9,955 nucleotides of DNA from Puniceicoccales bacterium (GTDB taxonomy: Bacteria > Verrucomicrobiota > Verrucomicrobiia > Opitutales > UBA953). Under the pieces are notes generated by a model. That model was not told the DNA's origin and did not search any database. It saw only the letters and a list, made by a program, of their open reading frames with translations. Position numbers and translations under genes: made by a program. The stretch covers positions 1 through 9,955 of the forward strand of contig JAITPT010000179.1 of NCBI GenBank assembly GCA_031289285.1, read 5' to 3'. Shown here piece by piece: positions 1 through 6,248 of this stretch. How positions within the stretch are numbered: the stretch's first letter is position 1; every line of letters starts with the position of its first letter.

Positions 1-3000
1 GGCCGACATGGCAGGGTTGCCAGTAAATTTCAGAGGAGCATTGGCGTCACTGGTAAGCCGACCCGAAAGAGTGATTACATCATTTTCTCTCACGTTGATG
101 ATGGGTTGCTGGAGCGTTGCCCTTCCGGGCACGTGCCAGTTGTCAAAATAAGTGGTCGGAGTAGCCGAAGAGAGAGTTAGTGTGCCATCTATAAGTTGGT
201 GAACCGCGCCGGACGGTGTGCCGACCGTTCCGCCGAGAGCACCCGGCACTGTCAGTTTAAGCTGTCCGCCATCAATGGTGACCGCGCCGGAGAAATCAAG
301 ATTGGCGAGGTGGGGAAAATCGAGGTTCTCGCCAAGAATAAGCGTCCCTCCGCCAGTGATTGTGAAATCGCCCGCTCCGGTCATGCCAGAAGCCATAACC
401 GCAGAAGCTCCAAAATCTATGTCTATTGTATCTTTTCCTGTCGCGGGGACAGCGATTTCCCATCCCGAGACAAGATAAGTCGCTCCTAATTTCAATGTGC
501 CACCTTCGAGATAATTGTTACCGTGTGCTTTCCCAAAGTCACCGTTAAATGCCGTCAAATCGAGCACGCCTTCGCGGACGCTTATATTGCCAAGGGCGTA
601 GTCGTTGTTGAGTTTGAGTGTGCCTGCTCCGAGTTTTGTGAAACCGCCTTCGCCGCTAAACGTGCCACCAAAGGTTGCGGTCAGCGCACTGGGAACTTCG
701 ATGCCGTTCTCCTGCTCCCCGACGGCGAGCGTCCAGTTTTTGTTGAAAGTCACACTGCCCGCCAAAACTAAAGTGCCGCCTTTGATGATGTTTGTAGAGC
801 TGGTGCCGAGGTTGTTGTCGCCACCAATCTGAAGCCGCCCGTTTTCAATGCGGATGGTGCCCAAATAAGCTGTATTGTTGGCGGAGAGAATGGTTGTGCC
901 GGAGCCAGTTTGTGCGAAAACGCTGGAGACATCGGAAACGTTGTAGGAAGGATAGGCGGGGTCAGAGGAAGACGAGACTGATGCCGTTCCGCTCAAGGGT
1001 CGCGACCATATAAGTGTGTCCGCGTGATTGATTTCGATTGTGGCCCCGCTAAAGGTCAGGCGCGTGTTGCCCGCCGACGATGTGTCTGTTCCTGTCTGAT
1101 AAATTCTCCCGCCCACGCCGCCCACGCTTCCATCGCCAATTTGCAAAATAGCACCGGGTTCAGCGGTGTATCTACTACTATACCCGACTGATTTGGTATT
1201 GTCGCCCGATAGTATTAACCTACCTGCTTTAACAATTATCGAGCCTTTGAATGCATTATTCCCGGAAAGAATAGTGATTGCGTCGCCTGCCACGCCAGCT
1301 TCGTAGGGGACTCCGTTGAGTTCTCCTGCTGGGTATGTGCTCCCGCCCGATAATGTGATAGAACTGTATGGATTGGTCGCTGGTGCCTGCGCAGTTGCAT
1401 TATTTCCGCCCATGATGTTCCCCGGTATTTCAAAAGTGCCATTGCGGTTTATTAGGATTTTCCCGATTGCGTTAGAATTATTCGAGACGCTAAACAAGAT
1501 AGTTCCCGTTCCCAAGGAGCCAGTCAAGCCGGCATTCACACTGAAGTTTCCGACCTGAATCGTTCCGGCATTAGTCGTGTATACATTGTCAGCCGCATAT
1601 CCGCTACCTGTTCCTCCTCCTATATGTGTTCCGCCGGAGTAGGAATTATTTCCGGTGAGGACAAGCGTTGAGGTTCCGAGTTTGCGCAGGGCGCCCACAC
1701 CCGAAATATTCCCTGTGAAGTTCATAATAGCATCACTCCTGCCGACAACCAGCACGGCGGTCTTGTCAACAGCGTTCACAGAGGTTCGTTGGAGTTCAAA
1801 GTCAGCGCTTGAATTTGTTATACCGCCTGAACCGAAACGCAAACCGCCGCCCTCTACAATATATGTTCCAGAGAAAGTGTTGTTCGCGCCTGTGAGGTGA
1901 ACAAAGTTGGTCCCCATTTTGATGAAAGTGCCAGTTCCGCTTATTGCATTGGCAATGACGGCATTGTGCTGAGCGTCGGTCCACAAATCACCTCTTCTCC
2001 AAACGGCTATAGTTCCTGACTCTTCTATCACGTAACTTGCGTTTTGCACACGCCCGCGGTCTTTTCCCATACCAATTTGAAATGTGCCGTTTTTCGCGAT
2101 GAGTTTGCCGGAGAAGTCGTCAGTAGCATTATCATAGCCCATTAGGACGGTGATGCCATGCCCTTCGTTAATAAGATTTCCGTATCCGTGAAAAGCAGTG
2201 CGCCAAGGGTGCCCTGCGACAACGCTTGCCGCCCCTAAACGAACGTATGGGTATAAATAGCCATCGTGATTAAAAACAAGCGAAGCACCTTCCGGCCCCA
2301 CCGCAGCCTCTGCCGCAGTCCTCGCTATAAACACACCGGCGGTGTTGTGAATACCCCAATTCGGGGGAGTGCCACCATCGCCAAGTCTCAAAATCCCTCC
2401 ATTCACCTCAAGCACTGCAATGTATTTTTTCAGGCCGATGTCTCCAGTGAGTGTAACCTCGCCCGTGCCTCTTTTTAAGATACCTCCGTAGCCAGCGGTA
2501 GTTCCGTCAAAAGTGTTTGGCAACGGTGTGGTTATAGGGACGTTATAGTTATCCGTGTTATTGAGGCCAAGAGAGAGGCGCGCTGCGCTGGCGGCAAACA
2601 GGACTTCCCCTGTTCCCAACGTGCCAGCACCCGTAAGATACAGCCATCCCACAAACCTTGTTCCGCCGGAGTAAGTGTTGGCACCAGACAGCATGACACT
2701 GTTGTTCACTGCCCCCAGAGTTGATGCTGTCCCTTGCTTTACCAGAGTCCCTCCGCCAGAAATAACAGAGGAAATGGTGGTGCCGTTAAGGATGCTACGA
2801 TTGATTTGTAATGACGTGCCAGCAGAAGTTATAATTGCGGCAGGATTTACCCAAGTTGTGCCGCCTGTGAATGTAAGGACGCCACCATTAAGCGTAACGG
2901 TTCCCGATGTCACACCCGTTATAGAGAGGAGGCCAGCCCCAAACTTGGTGATGTTGGCAGCAGAGGTGCCAAGATTGGAAATAGTCGTCGTAGCAATTGA

Positions 3001-4323
3001 ATTGATGTAATAGGAGCCAACATTGGTCTGCGCCCCGCTAATAGTCGTCGCGGCACTTGAATAGACGTTCACAGTCCCGACATTATTCAGTGCTGCAATA
3101 GACGTTGCGCCTCTTGAGTCAATGGTCACGGTGCCGACGTTTTGCATCGTCCCGATAATGCTAACGGCACCGACACCATTGACTGTAACATTGGTCGCGC
3201 CGTCAATAAGGCTTCGGATACTGAGTGTGCCGGCAGTGCCCGTTTTTTCAAAATTGATGTTACCGCTTCCTGTTATCGTGGGAATAAGCGCGGCTGTAAA
3301 ATCAAATCCGTTGGAACGTATAAACTTAAGGTTTCCTGCGTTTTCGATACTCCCTCGCCATTCGCCCATAGCAGCAGAACTCGAAGTGCCAACGCCGACT
3401 TGGAGCGTCCCGCTTGCCGCAATAATAGTCTTCCCCTGCCCTGTCTTTTCGCCGCGCATGACGAGGGTGCCTTTTTCAATGAGTGTAACGCCCGTGTAGC
3501 TATGTGTGCCAAGAGAGAGGGTGGTAGTGCCCGCAGAACTATGCTTAACACTGGTGGCACCCGTTAAGACTATGTTTGCCCCCGTTGAGAGGCCACCTTT
3601 GTTCATGTAGTAGGAGCTTCCAACATAGTTGAACCAGACGAGGCTGTTTGGGGCAGATTGTGTGCCGGGCGCATGACCACGGATTTCGAGCGTTCCCGTG
3701 CCCGCAAAAGTGCCTGCCATCGCTGTGCCGTCCTCACTGCCAATGATGATACGGCCAACTGCGGTTGAAACGACATTGGCAGCGGCAGTCGTGCCAGTGC
3801 CAGCAAGGTGCAAAAGCGTAACACCTGTAAGCCGACCTCCCTCTGTCAAGATGAGCGTGCCGCTACTGGGAGTGGAGCCAGTGGTGTTGACGTTGCCCCC
3901 GACGTGGACGTTGGCACCCGTGGTGAGAAGAGCCGCCGCACCAGTAATGGTGACCGTTTCCGCAGTGCCCGAACCGACGACGTAGTTATTCGCCCAAGTC
4001 GCGGGGCTGGTGATGGTCTGGTCGGCACTCGCCTTCGGCGCGAGGAGCGCAGCAGCAGCAATAAGCACCGCAGGAGCGAGGAAGCGCACCGGACGGCTGG
4101 ACGAGGACGACGAAGGGCGACGGCGACGAGCAGCGGCGGCGGCGGCTGGGGCGACGGCGGCTGGGGCGACGGCTGGGGCGACTGAAGCGGGGGACGCAGC
4201 GGCAGACGAGCGCGACGAGCGGCGGGTCGAGGAGACGCGGGAGGCGCGGGATAAATGGGAGCCGGACGCTACGGCAGCTGTTGCGGCGAGCGAGCGGGCG
4301 AGGATGATTTCAGTAGTGTTCAT
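1..4323 (-). CDS. Large secreted autotransporter-type beta-strand repeat (PATR) protein, 3' end outside window
   Basis: The frame from an ATG at 4323 stays open for 1441 codons to base 1; reading every in-frame triplet I found no stop. Residues 81-100 form a hydrophobic signal core ending in ASA before Asp101, predicting export. The rest is rich in Gly, Thr, Ser, Asn and alternating beta residues. PATR-type motifs (G-T-L-x-L-x-G-x-N-x-Y-x-G-x-T) lie near residues 265-291, 531-560, 613-645, 796-831, 877-905, 1135-1165, 1222-1241 and 1318-1360; the clearest are LSGANTYSGGT (545-555) and LVLTGNNSYSGGT (887-899). Such repeats build the beta-helical passenger of type V secreted proteins and of some other verrucomicrobial surface proteins, so a surface adhesin-like role is inferred. 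No catalytic motif was seen. The C-terminal barrel or sorting signal is not visible, so the anchor is unknown. No Shine-Dalgarno precedes the ATG. The passenger is AT-richer than the neighbouring genes. Confidence 0.88.
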   Translation of the reverse strand, partial: MNTTEIILARSLAATAAVASGSHLSRASRVSSTRRSSRSSAAASPASVAPAVAPAAVAPAAAAAARRRRPSSSSSSRPVRFLAPAVLIAAAALLAPKASADQTITSPATWANNYVVGSGTAETVTITGAAALLTTGANVHVGGNVNTTGSTPSSGTLILTEGGRLTGVTLLHLAGTGTTAAANVVSTAVGRIIIGSEDGTAMAGTFAGTGTLEIRGHAPGTQSAPNSLVWFNYVGSSYYMNKGGLSTGANIVLTGATSVKHSSAGTTTLSLGTHSYTGVTLIEKGTLVMRGEKTGQGKTIIAASGTLQVGVGTSSSAAMGEWRGSIENAGNLKFIRSNGFDFTAALIPTITGSGNINFEKTGTAGTLSIRSLIDGATNVTVNGVGAVSIIGTMQNVGTVTIDSRGATSIAALNNVGTVNVYSSAATTISGAQTNVGSYYINSIATTTISNLGTSAANITKFGAGLLSITGVTSGTVTLNGGVLTFTGGTTWVNPAAIITSAGTSLQINRSILNGTTISSVISGGGTLVKQGTASTLGAVNNSVMLSGANTYSGGTRFVGWLYLTGAGTLGTGEVLFAASAARLSLGLNNTDNYNVPITTPLPNTFDGTTAGYGGILKRGTGEVTLTGDIGLKKYIAVLEVNGGILRLGDGGTPPNWGIHNTAGVFIARTAAEAAVGPEGASLVFNHDGYLYPYVRLGAASVVAGHPWRTAFHGYGNLINEGHGITVLMGYDNATDDFSGKLIAKNGTFQIGMGKDRGRVQNASYVIEESGTIAVWRRGDLWTDAQHNAVIANAISGTGTFIKMGTNFVHLTGANNTFSGTYIVEGGGLRFGSGGITNSSADFELQRTSVNAVDKTAVLVVGRSDAIMNFTGNISGVGALRKLGTSTLVLTGNNSYSGGTHIGGGTGSGYAADNVYTTNAGTIQVGNFSVNAGLTGSLGTGTILFSVSNNSNAIGKILINRNGTFEIPGNIMGGNNATAQAPATNPYSSITLSGGSTYPAGELNGVPYEAGVAGDAITILSGNNAFKGSIIVKAGRLILSGDNTKSVGYSSRYTAEPGAILQIGDGSVGGVGGRIYQTGTDTSSAGNTRLTFSGATIEINHADTLIWSRPLSGTASVSSSSDPAYPSYNVSDVSSVFAQTGSGTTILSANNTAYLGTIRIENGRLQIGGDNNLGTSSTNIIKGGTLVLAGSVTFNKNWTLAVGEQENGIEVPSALTATFGGTFSGEGGFTKLGAGTLKLNNDYALGNISVREGVLDLTAFNGDFGKAHGNNYLEGGTLKLGATYLVSGWEIAVPATGKDTIDIDFGASAVMASGMTGAGDFTITGGGTLILGENLDFPHLANLDFSGAVTIDGGQLKLTVPGALGGTVGTPSGAVHQLIDGTLTLSSATPTTYFDNWHVPGRATLQQPIINVRENDVITLSGRLTSDANAPLKFTGNPAMSA
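2980..3180 (-). repeat. 19-20 residue N-V-G internal repeats in the PATR protein
   Basis: Residues about 382-448 contain successive units starting NVG with the pattern NVGTVxIxSxxATxI: NVGTVTIDSRGATSI, NVGTVNVYSSAATTI and NVGSYYINSIATTTI, preceded by a weaker unit. At DNA level aatagtcgtcg recurs exactly 60 bp apart (2980 and 3040), and the matching triplets at 3097 and 3157 are 57 and 60 bp further on. The regular spacing fits one beta-helix turn per unit. The units differ from the Gly-Asn-x-Tyr PATR motifs elsewhere in the protein. Confidence 0.75.
4024..4323 (-). other. Extended N-terminal leader and signal peptide of the PATR protein
   Basis: Residues 1-100 of the PATR protein. About 80 residues precede the hydrophobic core: a Ser/Arg-rich stretch (22-40), a Val-Ala-Pro/Ala run (46-65), RRRR (66-69) and six Ser (71-76). 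The core FLAPAVLIAAAALLAP (81-96) is followed by KASA and Asp101, a good signal peptidase I site. Ordinary signal peptides have n-regions of a few residues; some autotransporters have extended ones, but those I know have a different composition. A GTG at 4089 (Val79) would give an ordinary signal peptide of about 22 residues, so the start is uncertain. Confidence 0.6.
4141..4182 (-). repeat. Short direct repeats coding Val-Ala-Pro-Ala units
   Basis: The plus strand shows two identical 15-bp units, ggcggctggggcgac, at 4141-4155 and 4156-4170, then a 12-bp version (ggctggggcgac) at 4171-4182. On the minus strand they encode VAPA and VAPAA units in the N-terminal leader. Replication slippage would change the leader length without breaking frame. 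Confidence 0.85.
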
Positions 4324-4511
4324 GTGTTCAGAGAAAAATGAATGTCAAAGGAATTTGTGGTTTAGTGGTGGAAAGAGTTGTGTGCCAAAACGGCGGACGT
4401 GAGCTGCACCCTGCGCCCTGCTCCCTGTGCCGTTGGGGGAAAACGCGTCGCCCAATGGCATGGACGGGCCGTGGTTTTTTTCGTTAAGGGTGGGACGCAT
4501 CTTGTCCCAAA

Positions 4512-4637
4512 ACCCCGAAGCGGTTTCTCAAAACACCAACGGGGTTTCCCAACAAAGCCCAAGGTTGGCGCGAGGAACGAGTGACCACCTTGGGTAGAAG
4601 CCACCCCTGCATCACGACCCCAACGAGGTTGCCCAAC
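4512..4637. repeat. 21-bp repeat family, three recognisable copies
   Basis: Copies at 4512-4532 and 4533-4553 are directly adjacent. A third at 4617-4637 starts 84 bp after the second, exactly four periods. The second and third match at about 18 of 21 positions (core ccaacggggtttcccaac versus ccaacgaggttgcccaac); the first matches the second at about 15 of 21. The sequence between them is too diverged to count as copies. Confidence 0.6.
4558..4594. repeat. Imperfect inverted repeat
   Basis: The arms cccaaggttgg (4558-4568) and ccaccttggg (4585-4594) are complementary over ten pairs with one bulged base, around a 16-base loop. No T tract follows on either strand, so I do not call a terminator. 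It lies within the 21-bp repeat region. Confidence 0.45.
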
Positions 4638-4644
4638 GGAGTCT

Positions 4645-4661
4645 CCGATGGCAGCCATCGG
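4645..4661. other. 17-bp perfect dyad, possible operator
   Basis: ccgatggc and gccatcgg are perfect 8-bp inverted arms around a single central A at 4653. Its length and symmetry resemble a homodimeric regulator site. It lies 322 bp upstream of the PATR start codon. No regulator or second copy was seen in the window, so function is speculative and chance is possible. Confidence 0.35.
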
Positions 4662-4761
4662 CATTCTGGCAGGGGCACTGGAGGTCACAGCGCACGGCGC
4701 GGCAACGGCGGCGTCTGCGACTGCTGCGGCATCGGCGGCGTGTTTTTGCGGCTTCGTCTCA

Positions 4762-4941
4762 TGGCGCAACGAACGTTCTTCGATAATTTTTTGGAGAAAC
4801 TTCCCGTGGCGCACAGCACCTTCTTCGGTAATTTTTTGACGTCGCCCGCTGTGGCGCACACGGCGTTTCTCGACAGCATTTGAGGGCCTCGTTTTGTGGC
4901 GTATCTCGTTTTGCGCATCAACTGAGCGAACAAGAATAAGT
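4762..4941. repeat. 45-bp tandem array, four units
   Basis: The 7-mer tggcgca (or tggcgta) starts units at 4762, 4807, 4852 and 4897, exactly 45 bp apart. The first two units are most alike, sharing tggcgca, ttcttcg and taattttttg. The third is looser and the fourth keeps mainly the first bases. A partial unit may precede at 4717-4761, matching only at its end. As 45 is divisible by three, minus-strand frames read 15-residue repeats (for example RHGKFLQKIIEERSL), but no product can be assigned. Confidence 0.75.
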
Positions 4942-4985
4942 TCAGATGTATCCATGAAGACGTTGAGGATTTTGATTTCCTCTCA

Positions 4986-5032
4986 TGGCGCAACATTATT
5001 TTTTTCTTTTTTCATAAGTTTTAATTGCGCCA
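4986..5032. repeat. 8-bp inverted repeat flanking a T-rich loop
   Basis: tggcgcaa at 4986-4993 and ttgcgcca at 5025-5032 are perfect inverted arms separated by 31 AT-rich bases with long T runs. The arm repeats the start of the 45-bp units just to the left, so it may be a displaced array unit plus an inverted copy. A stem-loop is possible in RNA, but the loop is long. Confidence 0.5.
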
Positions 5033-5055
5033 CAAATACGGACATTTTTGGCGGC

Positions 5056-5079
5056 GGGGGGCGCGGGAGGGCGGTGGGG
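5056..5079 (+). other. G-quadruplex-type motif
   Basis: Four G runs of six, three, three and four bases (5056-5061, 5065-5067, 5069-5071, 5076-5079) are separated by loops of three, one and four bases. This meets the usual G3+/loop 1-7 pattern on the plus strand. It sits 22 bp from the nonamer array. In a minus-strand transcript it would be C-rich, so any effect would be at DNA level on the non-transcribed strand. Confidence 0.55.
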
Positions 5080-5100
5080 TGAGTCGCGGGCGAGAGGGGA

Positions 5101-5154
5101 TAGGTCTTATAGGACTTATAGGACCTATACGACCTATAGGTCCTATAAGACCTA
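5101..5154. other. 22-bp hairpin formed by the nonamer array
   Basis: Bases 5101-5122 pair with 5133-5154 around a ten-base loop (acctatacga). All pairs are Watson-Crick except one (5116), which is a G-U wobble in plus-strand RNA and an A-C mismatch in minus-strand RNA. It lies 112 bp beyond the yicC stop. No U tract follows, so it is not a classical intrinsic terminator, but it could stall polymerase or protect the yicC mRNA end. Confidence 0.65.
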
Positions 5155-5181
5155 TACGACCTATACGACCTATACGACCTA
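5101..5181. repeat. Nine-unit 9-bp minisatellite (tacgaccta type)
   Basis: Nine consecutive nonamers run without a gap: taggtctta, taggactta, taggaccta, tacgaccta, taggtccta, taagaccta, then tacgaccta three times. The last three are identical, suggesting recent slippage. On the minus strand the array reads Ile-Gly-Arg, Ile-Gly-Pro, Ile-Ser-Pro and related tripeptides. The variants change residues rather than staying synonymous, which argues against selection as protein. Confidence 0.9.
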
Positions 5182-5203
5182 TCTCAGTGAGCCGCTGACC
5201 ACC

Positions 5204-5266
5204 GACCACGCCGACCACACCGCCCACGCTGCCCGCTACGCCCCCACTGCCCCATCCGCCCCGCCG
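5204..5266. repeat. GC-rich 9-bp array ending at the yicC stop codon
   Basis: Seven nonamers starting at 5204, 5213, 5222, 5231, 5240, 5249 and 5258 share the pattern g(a/c)cc plus five bases: gaccacgcc, gaccacacc, gcccacgct, gcccgctac, gcccccact, gccccatcc and gccccgccg. The last ends at 5266, immediately next to the yicC stop codon (5267-5269). The same period as the AT-rich array nearby suggests a common origin by slippage. Confidence 0.65.
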
Positions 5267-6157
5267 TCACTCGACGTTCTGCACTTGCTCGCGGACACGC
5301 TCCAACTCGTTTTTTGCATCAATCACATGACGGGTGATTTCTACCAAATTCGCCTTGCTGCCAATGGTGTTTAACTCGCGATTTATTTCTTGACAAAGGA
5401 AGTCGAGCTTGCGCCCGACATCCACACCCTCAGCAACACAAGCCCGAAACTGCGCAAAGTGACTGCGCAAACGCGTGGTCTCCTCAGCAATGTCGCAACG
5501 GTCAGCAAAGAGCGCGATTTCTCTGAGCACACGCTCGTCGCCGAGGTCGAGCGCAAGGCCCGCTTGACGTAGGCGTTCAAAAAGTGCCTCGCGGTAACGC
5601 GCCACCGCGCCGTCGCCAAGCGCCTCGACACGGGCAAGCAAGCCCTCAAGGGTCGCGACGCGCGCCAACAAGTCTTCCGCCAAAAACGCACCCTCCGTCT
5701 CACGCATCGCGACAAGCCCGCTAAGCGCAGCACGCGCCGCCGACGCCAACGCCGCCTGCGTCTCCGGCTCGTTGGGGTCGGGAAGCGTCTCGCGCTGGGC
5801 GCGGTGTAGCTCGGCGAGACGTAGCAGCAGAGCGGCGTCGGGCGCGAAGGACGCGCCGAGTGCCGAGGCTTGCGCCGCGAGTTTGCGCAGCGAGGCGGCA
5901 ACAGCAGCGGCGTCCCATGCGAGCGCGGCGGCGGTGGCAGTAGCGCAGAAACGGAAAGAGAGGGTGACTTTCCCCCGCGAGGCGAATTCGCGCACCCACG
6001 CGGCACCGAGGCGCTCGAGGGCGGTGCTCCATTCGGGCGGCGCGGAGATGGCGGTTTCGAGACCGCGCCGGTTGACGGCGTTGGCTTCGATGGTTAGCTC
6101 GGCGTCGCCAAGCGCGAGGCTGGCACGACCGTAGCCGGTCATAGATTTCAAGGGCAT
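5267..6157 (-). CDS. yicC: YicC/YloC-family endoribonuclease, 296 aa
   Basis: Family members are single-strand endoribonucleases of the cytoplasm that act in RNA turnover; E. coli YicC (287 aa) affects the small RNA RyhB. The N-terminal signature SMTGYGRA (5-12) is followed by the family pattern NAVNRRGLET (26-35) and RGKVTLSFRF (61-70). The middle carries RETEG (152-156), and the C-terminal domain has RCDIAEETTRLRSHF (220-234) and GRKLDFLCQEINRELNTIGS (248-267), ending EQVQNVE like E. coli EQIQNIE. Length and both ends match the family. I chose the ATG at 6157, because the ATG at 6142 starts at the signature itself and would lose the residues that normally precede SMT; an upstream TTG at 6184 adds an atypical tail. 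No Shine-Dalgarno is evident. menF lies 91 bp upstream on the same strand, so co-transcription is likely. Confidence 0.93.
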   Translation of the reverse strand: MPLKSMTGYGRASLALGDAELTIEANAVNRRGLETAISAPPEWSTALERLGAAWVREFASRGKVTLSFRFCATATAAALAWDAAAVAASLRKLAAQASALGASFAPDAALLLRLAELHRAQRETLPDPNEPETQAALASAARAALSGLVAMRETEGAFLAEDLLARVATLEGLLARVEALGDGAVARYREALFERLRQAGLALDLGDERVLREIALFADRCDIAEETTRLRSHFAQFRACVAEGVDVGRKLDFLCQEINRELNTIGSKANLVEITRHVIDAKNELERVREQVQNVE

Positions 6158-6248
6158 TCGCCGAGAAAAAAACCACAGGTGCAAAACGCGAGCAAAACAA
6201 CCGAGCGAGCAGTGGGCGGCGGTGGCAGGTGAGCGGCGGAGATAGGGC

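Larger units (their letters stand above)
4324..5266. other. 943-bp repeat-rich spacer between yicC and the PATR gene
   Basis: This stretch lies between the yicC stop codon and the start of the PATR gene, both on the minus strand, so it should hold the PATR promoter and leader. I could not identify a convincing promoter. Open frames exist on both strands, but they follow the repeats and match no family I recognise. It contains a 21-bp repeat family (4512-4637), a 17-bp dyad (4645-4661), a 45-bp array (4762-4941), an inverted repeat around a T-rich stretch (4986-5032), a G-run cluster (5056-5079) and two nonamer arrays (5101-5181 and 5204-5266). Confidence 0.7.

Noticed and set aside
4290..4390. 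Sigma70-type promoter for the PATR gene (TTGACA-like or TTGGCA-like boxes on the minus strand)
   Set aside because: TTGACA at about 28 bases upstream would place the -10 on the start codon with a poor match. TTGGCA further up pairs only with a weak CTAAAC. Neither is convincing.
4462..4481. Small stem followed by seven Ts as an intrinsic terminator on the plus strand
   Set aside because: The stem is only about five pairs with a wobble, and no plus-strand gene lies upstream to be terminated.
4362..4955. 197-codon minus-strand frame upstream of the PATR gene as a protein-coding gene
   Set aside because: It has no ribosome site and no recognisable domain, and its content is mostly the 21-bp and 45-bp repeats. 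A second minus frame through the 45-bp array (4685-4996) is also open. I keep it only as a finding about the spacer.
5101..5181. CRISPR array
   Set aside because: The units are contiguous 9-mers with no spacers, far shorter than CRISPR repeats, and no cas gene is present.
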